From assembly GCF_001654915.1 (NCBI RefSeq), contig NZ_LXEQ01000034.1: 64,000 nt of DNA. The stretch is one strand, 5' to 3'. The notes under the pieces are model-generated. The model had not been told where the DNA came from. It made no database searches and saw only the letters and a program-made list of their open reading frames with translations. Both the position numbers and the translations under genes were made by a program. The DNA is from Buttiauxella ferragutiae. GTDB lineage: Bacteria > Pseudomonadota > Gammaproteobacteria > Enterobacterales > Enterobacteriaceae. Positions 53,340 to 60,324 of this stretch are shown here, in pieces (position 1 is the stretch's first letter; each line of letters begins with the position of its first letter).

Positions 53340-54695
53340 ATGAAACTGACTCTGACCCCGCAGTGGGCGAATACTGACGATAAGAATCACGATACGCTCC
53401 GCTTCCAGAAAGCGCTGGATACTTTGGCGCAACAGGGGGGAGGAACGCTGGAAGTTGAAAGTGGCTGTTACAGACTGGGTGGTCTGACACTTGGCTCCAA
53501 TATTACGCTCAGTTTGCAGGCTGGTGCTGAGTTGTGGGTCAGCGATGACGGCCAGGACTTTGGGCAAGCCACCACTAAAAGCCAGGCGGAATGCTCGCGC
53601 TGGGCATTCTTATACGCCTATGGTGCGCATAACATCACCATCTGTGGCGCCGGGAAGATTAATGGCAATGCTGACGGTTGGTTTGATGCACAGGCTGATG
53701 ATATGGGCTATCGCAAGCCTGCCGAACAGCGCCCGCGCATGATTGTTTTTGAAGATTGCCGTCACGTACAGCTCCGCGACTTTACTATCGAAAATGCCCC
53801 AATGTGGACGATTCATCTGGTGGCGTGTGAGCTGGTAAAAGTGCATGGCATCACCATCGATAACGATCTTTCACTGGCTAATACCGATGCACTGGATATC
53901 GACAGTTGCCAGCAAGTGCATATCAGCAATAGTCATTTCAGCGCCGCCGATGACACTATCTGCTTGAAGACGAGCCGTAAACCGGCACCGTTGCAACGCC
54001 CGACGCGCCATGTGGTAGTGAACAACTGCACGTTACGTTCCAAAAGTTGTGCGGTAAAAATTGGTACTGAAACCTGGGAAGACATTGAAGATATTTGTGT
54101 CACCAACTGTGCCATTTACGAATCAAACCGCGCCATCGGGATTGTCTCCCGTGACGGCGGACGCTTACGACGCATGATCTTCAGTAACATCACTTTTAAC
54201 TGCGAGATGGTGCATGCCTGCCATTGGGGTAAGGCTGATCCAGTCTACTTGTCTGCCCGTTTCCGTGACCCGGCGATTCAACCAGGTGCGATTGAGTTTA
54301 TCCAGTTCCGTGGTTTAACCGGCGTGAGTGAAGGGGCGGTTAATTTACACAGCGAGCAACCAGGACTGGTGCGCCAGGTAATCATTGATGGTTTGCAACT
54401 CACCCAAAGCATCAGCGCCTCACCGGAGCAGGGTTTATACGACATTCGTCCACCCTGTAACCCGCTTTCGCCAACGGGTATGGGGCTGGACAACGCCTGG
54501 TGTCTTAATCCCGATACGCAGCGTGCTTACGGTGTTGAGGCTTATCCCGGTGGTTTGCCCGCGCTGTATTGCTGTGGGGTGAATGGCCTGACGCTGCGCA
54601 ATATCGATGTTTTTCGTCCACAGCCTCTACCTTCCGACTGGAACGAACAGGCTGTGGTATTGGTAGAGTGTGATGGAGTAAAACAAGATGTCTGA
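53340..54695 (+). CDS. GH28 family glycoside hydrolase (polygalacturonase-like), cytoplasmic
   Basis: Right-handed beta-helix pectin hydrolase. The protein has 451 residues from the ATG at 53340, which has GAGAG at good distance; an ATG at 53304 would add 12 residues. The GH28 catalytic aspartates are in NTDALD (about 181-186) and AADDTICLK (D204, D205). The later motif reads VKIGTE where classical endo-polygalacturonases have GHG, as in exo-acting or rhamnogalacturonan-type members. There is no signal peptide, so it acts inside the cell on imported oligomers. Its last 8 bases overlap the SemiSWEET start. Confidence 0.88.
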   Translation: MKLTLTPQWANTDDKNHDTLRFQKALDTLAQQGGGTLEVESGCYRLGGLTLGSNITLSLQAGAELWVSDDGQDFGQATTKSQAECSRWAFLYAYGAHNITICGAGKINGNADGWFDAQADDMGYRKPAEQRPRMIVFEDCRHVQLRDFTIENAPMWTIHLVACELVKVHGITIDNDLSLANTDALDIDSCQQVHISNSHFSAADDTICLKTSRKPAPLQRPTRHVVVNNCTLRSKSCAVKIGTETWEDIEDICVTNCAIYESNRAIGIVSRDGGRLRRMIFSNITFNCEMVHACHWGKADPVYLSARFRDPAIQPGAIEFIQFRGLTGVSEGAVNLHSEQPGLVRQVIIDGLQLTQSISASPEQGLYDIRPPCNPLSPTGMGLDNAWCLNPDTQRAYGVEAYPGGLPALYCCGVNGLTLRNIDVFRPQPLPSDWNEQAVVLVECDGVKQDV

Positions 54696-54951
54696 TTTCG
54701 CATGGCTGGGTGGAGTTGCTGCCTGCTGCACCACCGGTTCTTTTGCCCTGCAAGTGATTCATATCCTGAAAAATCGCGATACTAAAGCGATCTCTCTGAG
54801 TATGTATCTGGTGTTTGTTTTTGGGGTGTTGTGTTGGTTGCTTTATGGGCTAACAAGCGGTGATATGCCGCTGATGATCGCCAACGGCATCACCCTGTTG
54901 TTAGCGGCGACCGTGTTAACAATGAAGGTGATGAACGAACGAGCGAAATAA
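54688..54951 (+). CDS. SemiSWEET-family sugar transporter
   Basis: The protein has 87 residues with three membrane helices, a half-SWEET (MtN3/PQ-loop) unit that works as a dimer to pass sugars. It aligns without gaps to the known E. coli SemiSWEET. Pocket residues W50 (VLCWLLYG) and N66 (IANGITL) are conserved. The hallmark PQ motif of helix 1 is LQ here (L21-Q22), losing the hinge proline. The ATG overlaps the GH28 stop by 8 bases, implying coupled translation and a shared substrate or product. Direction of transport is not predictable. Confidence 0.88.
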   Translation: MSDFAWLGGVAACCTTGSFALQVIHILKNRDTKAISLSMYLVFVFGVLCWLLYGLTSGDMPLMIANGITLLLAATVLTMKVMNERAK

Positions 54952-54991
54952 GCGGGATACTGCCTTCTCTGTTGAGGAGAAGGCAGTTGAT

Positions 54992-55633
54992 TTACTCGTC
55001 TGCAGCGTGGCCTTGCGGTGGTAATTCTTTGCCATCAAGCCAGGCGCTGTTTTCACGCATCTCCAGTCGCCCCTCAATAAACCAGGAAACGACTAACGGA
55101 TAAATTGCGTGTTCTTGATTCTGCACGCGAGCGGTGATGTCTTCTTCGTCATCACCTTCAAATACCGGCACTTCGGCTTGCAGAATAACCGGGCCGCCAT
55201 CCAGTTCTTCGGTGACAAAATGCACCGATGTCCCATGGACTTCATCACCGTTTTCCAGCACCTGACGATGGGTATGCAGGCCGGGATATTTCGGCAACAG
55301 AGAAGGGTGGATGTTAATCAAGCGCCCGGCATAATGCCCGACAAACTCTGGGCTCAAAATACGCATGTAACCTGCCAAAACCACCAGATCCGGGGCGTAA
55401 GCGTCGATCTCAAGCATTAACTCACGATCGAACGCTGCGCGATCGACGAACTGGCTGGCGGTTAACGCGTGAGCAGGAATTTCTGCTTCACGCGCACGTT
55501 CAAGCCCAAAAGCTTCGGTTTTATTACTGAATACAGCCGCTACAGTGCCATTAATCTTTTTAAGCTTGCAGGCATCAATGATTGCCTGAAGATTGCTTCC
55601 GTTGCCGGAAACCAGCACCACAATGCGTTTCAT
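54992..55633 (-). CDS. purN: phosphoribosylglycinamide formyltransferase 1 (GART)
   Basis: Third step of purine synthesis: GAR to FGAR with 10-formyl-THF. The protein has 213 residues. Motifs are VSGNGSNLQAIID, GYMRILS, the catalytic NIHPSLLPKYPGLHTH and HFVTEELDGGPVI. The ATG at 55633 overlaps the purM stop (TGATG). A GTG one codon earlier is also in frame but less likely. Last gene of purMN. Confidence 0.97.
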   Translation of the reverse strand: MKRIVVLVSGNGSNLQAIIDACKLKKINGTVAAVFSNKTEAFGLERAREAEIPAHALTASQFVDRAAFDRELMLEIDAYAPDLVVLAGYMRILSPEFVGHYAGRLINIHPSLLPKYPGLHTHRQVLENGDEVHGTSVHFVTEELDGGPVILQAEVPVFEGDDEEDITARVQNQEHAIYPLVVSWFIEGRLEMRENSAWLDGKELPPQGHAADE

Positions 55634-56670
55634 CACTCAATAACCACGCGCTCAGAGGAATCGGAAGCTTTGATACTACCGATTTTCCAGGCGTTTTCAC
55701 CTTTTGCATTCAAAAACTCAACCGCTTTGTCCGCTTCAGCAGCAGGCAGCGCAATCAGCATACCCACGCCACAGTTAAAGGTGCGGTACATTTCATGACG
55801 GCTGATATTTCCGGCTTGTTGTAACCAGCCGAATACCGCAGGCCACTGCCATGAAGACTCAGTGATAATCGCCTGAGTGTTGTCTGGTAGAACGCGTGGG
55901 ATATTTTCCCAGAAACCGCCACCGGTCAGGTGAGCAATCGCGTGAACGTCAACCTGTTCAATCAATTCCAGAATCGACTTCACGTAAATGCGCGTCGGTT
56001 CCAGCAGGTGATCTGCCAGCGGTTTGCCTTCTAATTCGGTAGTCAGTGGGTCAGTACCGCTCACTTCCAGCACTTTACGCACCAGAGAATAACCGTTGGA
56101 ATGCGGGCCACTGGAAGCCAGCGCAATCAGCACATCGCCATCGGTCACTTTGGAGCCGTCGATGATTTCAGATTTCTCGACCACGCCGACACAGAAACCA
56201 GCCACGTCGTAATCTTCACCGTGGTACATGCCCGGCATTTCAGCAGTTTCACCGCCGACTAATGCGCAGCCAGATTGCAGACAACCTTCGGCAATACCAG
56301 TAATGACGCTTGCAGCCGTTTCGACTTCAAGTTTGCCCGTTGCGTAATAATCGAGGAAGAACAGCGGTTCAGCACCCTGAACGACCAGGTCGTTCACACA
56401 CATGGCCACCAGGTCGATGCCGATTGTGTCGTGACGTTTTAAATCCATAGCCAGACGCAGTTTAGTACCCACACCGTCGGTGCCGGAAACCAGCACAGGT
56501 TCACGATACTTCTGCGGTAACGCACACAGCGCACCGAAACCGCCCAGGCCACCCATCACTTCCGGGCGGCGGGTCTTTTTCACTACACCTTTGATTTTAT
56601 CGACCAGAGCGTTACCAGCATCAATATCAACACCGGCATCTTTATAGCTAAGAGAAGTTTTGTCGGTCAC
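55633..56670 (-). CDS. purM: phosphoribosylformylglycinamidine cyclo-ligase (AIRS)
   Basis: Fifth step of purine synthesis: ATP-dependent ring closure of FGAM to AIR. The protein has 345 residues, as in E. coli. ATP-site residues are in SGTDGVGTKLRLA and DLVVQGAEPLFFLDYYA; GGETAEMPGMY and HLTGGGFWENIPR are typical. First gene of purMN, 56 bases downstream of a strong PurR operator and divergent from upp. Confidence 0.98.
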   Translation of the reverse strand: MTDKTSLSYKDAGVDIDAGNALVDKIKGVVKKTRRPEVMGGLGGFGALCALPQKYREPVLVSGTDGVGTKLRLAMDLKRHDTIGIDLVAMCVNDLVVQGAEPLFFLDYYATGKLEVETAASVITGIAEGCLQSGCALVGGETAEMPGMYHGEDYDVAGFCVGVVEKSEIIDGSKVTDGDVLIALASSGPHSNGYSLVRKVLEVSGTDPLTTELEGKPLADHLLEPTRIYVKSILELIEQVDVHAIAHLTGGGFWENIPRVLPDNTQAIITESSWQWPAVFGWLQQAGNISRHEMYRTFNCGVGMLIALPAAEADKAVEFLNAKGENAWKIGSIKASDSSERVVIE

Positions 56671-56725
56671 TGCTAAGTCCCCGCGGATGGGTTAGGAATA
56701 AAAAACGCCGCAATTCTAACAGTGC

Positions 56726-56741
56726 AGGCAAACGTTTGCGA
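56726..56741 (-). promoter_or_regulatory. PurR operator upstream of purMN
   Basis: AGGCAAACGTTTGCGA matches 14 of 16 bases of the PurR consensus, including the perfect inner 12-base palindrome GCAAACGTTTGC. PurR with hypoxanthine or guanine would repress purMN. Confidence 0.9.
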
Positions 56742-56794
56742 GCCCCTTATTCAGCAGGATGTAATTATTGTTGATATATACTCATTCCAGTCTC

Positions 56795-56810
56795 GTTGAT
56801 CTTGATCAAC
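56795..56810. other. perfect palindrome in the purM-upp gap
   Basis: GTTGATC, two bases, GATCAAC. It lies between the PurR box and the upp -35 region and contains two GATC Dam sites. Its role is unknown. Confidence 0.35.
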
Positions 56811-56853
56811 CCCAATCAGTGCCAATTCCTGTGGCACCACCATCAAAAAGCGG

Positions 56854-56875
56854 TATAATCCGGCGATTTTTTTTG
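56854..56875 (+). promoter_or_regulatory. upp promoter with UTP-sensing initially transcribed T tract
   Basis: TATAAT at 56854-56859 is followed by GATTTTTTTTG at 56865-56875. In E. coli the same initially transcribed sequence makes RNA polymerase stutter or switch start sites according to UTP level, lowering upp-uraA expression when UTP is plentiful. The -35 region is weak (GTGGCA at 56831-56836). Confidence 0.85.
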
Positions 56876-56905
56876 TGGTGGCCAACTATCTCGGGGAGAA
56901 AGAGT

Positions 56906-57532
56906 ATGAAGATCGTGGAAGTCAAACACCCACTCGTCAAACACAAGCTGGGCCTGATGCGTGAGAACGACATTAGCACCAAACGCTTTCGTGAACTCGC
57001 CTCAGAAGTTGGCAGCTTGCTAACTTACGAAGCCACGGCGGATTTGGAAACTGAAAAAGTCACTATCGAAGGCTGGAACGGCCCGGTAGAAATTGACCAG
57101 ATCAAAGGCAAAAAGATTACCGTTGTGCCAATTCTGCGTGCCGGTTTGGGCATGATGGAAGGCGTGCTGGAAAACGTTCCAAGCGCACGCATCAGCGTAG
57201 TGGGTATCTATCGTAATGAAGAAACCCTGGAGCCAGTGCCTTACTTCCAGAAACTGGTTTCTAACATTGAAGAACGTATGGCGCTGGTGGTTGACCCAAT
57301 GCTGGCAACCGGCGGTTCTATGATTGCCACTATCGACCTGCTGAAGAATGCCGGTTGTACCAGCATTAAGGTGCTGGTTCTGGTGGCAGCACCAGAAGGT
57401 ATCGCGGCACTGGAAAAAGCGCACCCGGACGTAGAGCTGTTTACTGCTTCTATCGATCAGGGTCTGAACGAGCACGGATACATTATTCCGGGGCTTGGTG
57501 ATGCGGGCGATAAGATTTTTGGTACCAAATAA
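56906..57532 (+). CDS. upp: uracil phosphoribosyltransferase
   Basis: Salvages uracil to UMP with PRPP. The protein has 208 residues. The PRPP-binding motif is VDPMLATGGSMIATI, and the uracil site is in YIIPGLGDAGD near the C terminus. The frame is open from 56768, but the ATG at 56906 (MKIVEVKHP) follows GGGGAGAAAG and lies downstream of the mapped-type promoter. First gene of upp-uraA, with an ERIC element starting right after its stop. Confidence 0.98.
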   Translation: MKIVEVKHPLVKHKLGLMRENDISTKRFRELASEVGSLLTYEATADLETEKVTIEGWNGPVEIDQIKGKKITVVPILRAGLGMMEGVLENVPSARISVVGIYRNEETLEPVPYFQKLVSNIEERMALVVDPMLATGGSMIATIDLLKNAGCTSIKVLVLVAAPEGIAALEKAHPDVELFTASIDQGLNEHGYIIPGLGDAGDKIFGTK

Positions 57533-57656
57533 TGCTCTTCATCTTTCGAATTGCTGATGCGTTGGCTGCCTTTGCTCACCTTGGTCACGTAGCAAATCTA
57601 CGCTCCCAGGGATTTGCGCAGTTGCCGCCTTCCTGCAATCCGAAATCTATTGAGCA
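57533..57656. repeat. ERIC element 3 (upp-uraA spacer)
   Basis: A diverged 124-base ERIC copy with inverted ends TGCTC and GAGCA. It has GCGTTGGCTGCCTTTGCTCA and GATTTGCGCAGTTGCCGCC around the core TACGCTCCCAGGG. It begins at the first base after the upp stop codon, the same placement as ERIC element 1 after iscR. Confidence 0.85.
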
Positions 57657-57667
57657 TTAAAAAATTG

Positions 57668-57695
57668 AGCCGACTTTGAGAGTCGGCTTTTTTTT
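57668..57695 (+). terminator. terminator/attenuator between upp and uraA
   Basis: AGCCGACT, loop TTGAG, AGTCGGCT followed by seven T. It is a strong rho-independent signal inside the upp-uraA operon, so uraA would depend on read-through or a further promoter. Confidence 0.9.
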
Positions 57696-57735
57696 GACTA
57701 AAACACAACAACACCATCATTCAGAGGACAACATT

Positions 57736-59022
57736 ATGACGCGCCGCGCCATTGGGGTACACGAAAGACCACCCCTGCTGCAAACGATACCGTTAAGCTT
57801 ACAGCACCTGTTCGCTATGTTTGGAGCTACCGTTCTGGTGCCATTCCTGTTCCACATCAACCCGGCTACGGTTTTGCTGTTTAACGGGATCGGGACGCTG
57901 CTGTACCTCTTTATCTGTAAAGGCAAAATCCCGGCGTATCTCGGTTCAAGTTTTGCGTTTATTTCGCCAGTACTGCTGCTGTTGCCATTGGGTTATGAAG
58001 TGGCGCTGGGCGGCTTTATTATGTGCGGTGTGTTGTTCTGTATCGTAGCGTTGATTGTGAAAAAAGCCGGTACTGGCTGGCTGGATGTGATGTTCCCTCC
58101 GGCGGCAATGGGCGCAATTGTGGCGGTTATCGGCCTGGAACTGGCACGTGTTGCCGCAGAAATGTCAGGCCTATTGCCAGCTGCGGGTACCGAACCGAAT
58201 ACCACCAGCATCATGATCTCGCTGGTAACGCTGGGTGTGACGGTATTTAGCTCAGTCTTGTTCCGTGGTTTTCTGGCAATTATCCCAATTCTGATCGGCG
58301 TGCTGACTGGCTACGCGCTGTCATTTGCCGTCGGCATTGTGGATACCGCGGCGATTGCTCAGGCTCCGTGGTTTGCACTGCCAACCTTCTACACGCCGCG
58401 CTTTGAGTGGTTTGCCATCTTCACCATTTTGCCAGCAGCGCTGGTGGTTATCGCCGAGCACGTTGGGCACCTGGTGGTGACGGCGAATATCGTCAAAAAG
58501 GATCTGATCCGCGACCCAGGTCTGCATCGTTCGATGTTTGCTAACGGTCTTTCCACCGTGATTTCCGGTTTCTTCGGCTCTACGCCGAACACCACTTATG
58601 GTGAAAACATTGGCGTTATGGCGATCACCCGCGTGTACAGCACCTGGGTTATCGGCGGTGCGGCGATTATCGCGATTCTGTTGTCGTGTGTCGGTAAACT
58701 GGCGGCGGCGATCCAAATCATCCCGGTTCCGGTAATCGGCGGTGTTTCTCTGTTGCTGTATGGGGTGATCGGCGCTTCAGGTATCCGCGTGCTGATTGAT
58801 TCGAAAGTGGATTACAACAAAACGCAAAACCTGATCCTGACCGCTATCATTCTGATCGTTGGCGTCAGCGGTGCGACCCTACATATTGGTGCGGCTGAGC
58901 TGAAAGGGATGGCGCTGGCGACTATCGTCGGTATTGGTCTGAGCCTGATCTTCAAATTGATCAGTATCCTGCGTCCGGAAGAAGTGGTGCTTGATGCAGA
59001 AGAAACCAACGTAAAACCGTAG
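57736..59022 (+). CDS. uraA: uracil:proton symporter UraA
   Basis: NCS2-family permease with 14 helices that brings uracil into the cell for Upp. The protein has 428 residues. The conserved QHLFAMFGATVLVP in helix 1 region, SSFAFISPV, and the proton/uracil-site motifs VVIAEHVGHLVVTANI and FFGSTPNTTYGENIGVMA are intact. The frame opens at 57676 inside the terminator, but the ATG at 57736 (MTRRAIGVHERPP) follows AGAGGA and matches E. coli. Confidence 0.97.
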   Translation: MTRRAIGVHERPPLLQTIPLSLQHLFAMFGATVLVPFLFHINPATVLLFNGIGTLLYLFICKGKIPAYLGSSFAFISPVLLLLPLGYEVALGGFIMCGVLFCIVALIVKKAGTGWLDVMFPPAAMGAIVAVIGLELARVAAEMSGLLPAAGTEPNTTSIMISLVTLGVTVFSSVLFRGFLAIIPILIGVLTGYALSFAVGIVDTAAIAQAPWFALPTFYTPRFEWFAIFTILPAALVVIAEHVGHLVVTANIVKKDLIRDPGLHRSMFANGLSTVISGFFGSTPNTTYGENIGVMAITRVYSTWVIGGAAIIAILLSCVGKLAAAIQIIPVPVIGGVSLLLYGVIGASGIRVLIDSKVDYNKTQNLILTAIILIVGVSGATLHIGAAELKGMALATIVGIGLSLIFKLISILRPEEVVLDAEETNVKP

Positions 59023-59034
59023 TTTTGATGCAAG

Positions 59035-59060
59035 CCGGGCGACGTGTGCGCCCGGTTCTC
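59035..59060 (+). terminator. stem-loop after uraA
   Basis: CCGGGCG, 7-base loop, CGCCCGG followed by TTCTC. The weak T tract makes termination partial at best before hda. Confidence 0.55.
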
Positions 59061-59121
59061 CTGATCGCCAATTCTGTGATAGACTCTCTGCGTTTTTCTG
59101 CCTGTTATGGTTGAGGTAATT

Positions 59122-59823
59122 CTGAATACGCCGGCACAGCTATCACTGCCACTCTATTTGCCTGATGACGAAACTTTTGCAAGTTTCTGGCCGGGTGATA
59201 ACCCTTCTTTACTCGCCGCACTCCAGTCCGTGCTCCGTCAGGATCACAGCGGATATATCTATTTCTGGTCGCGAGAAGGAGGAGGACGTAGCCACTTGCT
59301 TCATGCAGCCTGTGCGGAACTCTCGCAACGTGGCGAAGCCGTTGGCTATGTGCCTCTCGATAAACGCACCTGGTTTGTTCCGGAAGTGCTTGATGGCATG
59401 GAACAGCTTTCGTTGGTGTGTATCGACAATATTGAGTGTGTTGCGGGCGACGAACTGTGGGAAATGGCGATTTTTAATCTCTATAACCGCATTCTGGAAT
59501 CTGGCAAAACGCGGCTGTTAATTACCGGCGATCGCCCACCGCGCCAGCTCAACCTGCAATTGCCCGATCTCGCATCACGCCTTGATTGGGGCCAAATCTA
59601 TAAGCTGCAACCGCTTTCCGATGATGACAAACTCCAGGCGCTGCAATTGCGATCCCGACTTCGTGGTTTTGAATTGCCCGAGGACGTGGGGCGTTTCCTG
59701 CTAAAACGTCTGGACAGGGAAATGCGTACGCTTTTTATGACGCTTGATCAGCTTGATCTGGCTTCGATTACAGCGCAACGTAAATTGACTATCCCGTTTG
59801 TGAAAGAGATTTTGGGGCTGTAA
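59122..59823 (+). CDS. hda: DnaA-inactivating protein Hda, predicted CTG start
   Basis: AAA+ protein that with the DNA-loaded clamp stimulates ATP hydrolysis by DnaA after initiation (RIDA). The protein has 233 residues from the CTG at 59122. The clamp-binding motif QLSLPL lies at residues 5-10. The Walker A equivalent is GGGRSH (no lysine), Walker B is CIDNIE, and the arginine-finger region is DLASRL. The frame has an in-frame ATG at 59107, but GAGGT sits 5 bases before the CTG, exactly as in E. coli, where initiation at CTG is known. The weak start keeps Hda low. Confidence 0.93.
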   Translation: MNTPAQLSLPLYLPDDETFASFWPGDNPSLLAALQSVLRQDHSGYIYFWSREGGGRSHLLHAACAELSQRGEAVGYVPLDKRTWFVPEVLDGMEQLSLVCIDNIECVAGDELWEMAIFNLYNRILESGKTRLLITGDRPPRQLNLQLPDLASRLDWGQIYKLQPLSDDDKLQALQLRSRLRGFELPEDVGRFLLKRLDREMRTLFMTLDQLDLASITAQRKLTIPFVKEILGL

Positions 59824-59828
59824 AACCA

Positions 59829-59941
59829 CCCTCATCCCGGCCTTCTCCCTGAGGGAGAAGGAGAAAACCAAGTCCCTCTCCTGAGTGCGAAGGAGAAAAC
59901 AGGGAAATTCCCTCTCCTGGGGGAGAGGGTTAGGGTGAGGG
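59829..59941. repeat. CCCTCACCC-type palindromic repeat cluster, copy C
   Basis: Opens CCCTCATCCCGGCCTTCTCC and closes GAGAGGGTTAGGGTGAGGG, like copies A and B. It lies between the convergent hda and yfgD, a placement equivalent to copy A between zevB and suhB. Confidence 0.85.
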
Positions 59942-59956
59942 CGTTAAATCACTAAA

Positions 59957-60313
59957 TTACAAAATCTCCAGCACCGACTCCGGCGGGCGGCCAATTCTTG
60001 CTTCGCCATTCGCCAGCACAATCGGGCGTTCAATCAATTTTGGATTCTTGACCATCGCCTGAATCAATTGATCCTCGCTTAATGTCGGCTCAGCCAGATT
60101 CAACTCCTTGTATAAATCCTCTTTCTGACGCATCAGGTCACGTGCGCTGCCAAAACCCAGTTTGCTCAGCAATGATTCTATCGTTGCGGCATCGGGCGGG
60201 GTTTCCAGATACAACACCACTTCAGGTTCTATGCCATTCGCTTTCAGCAGGCTTAATGTTTCACGGCTCTTGGAGCAGCGTGGATTGTGATAAATAGAAA
60301 CAGTTGTGGACAT
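59957..60313 (-). CDS. yfgD: ArsC-like reductase family protein YfgD
   Basis: The protein has 118 residues with a thioredoxin-like ArsC fold. The predicted catalytic cysteine is C13 in HNPRCSKSRETL, and RPIVLANGEARIGRPPE supplies the conserved arginine and proline segment. There is no adjacent ars operon, so arsenate reductase activity is uncertain. In E. coli it is co-oriented with bepA, as here (11 bases). Confidence 0.92.
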   Translation of the reverse strand: MSTTVSIYHNPRCSKSRETLSLLKANGIEPEVVLYLETPPDAATIESLLSKLGFGSARDLMRQKEDLYKELNLAEPTLSEDQLIQAMVKNPKLIERPIVLANGEARIGRPPESVLEIL

Positions 60314-60324
60314 CGTAACTCCTG

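Noticed and set aside
56768..56905. N-terminally extended upp start
   Set aside because: It lies upstream of the -10 element and the transcription start; the ATG at 56906 matches all Upp proteins.
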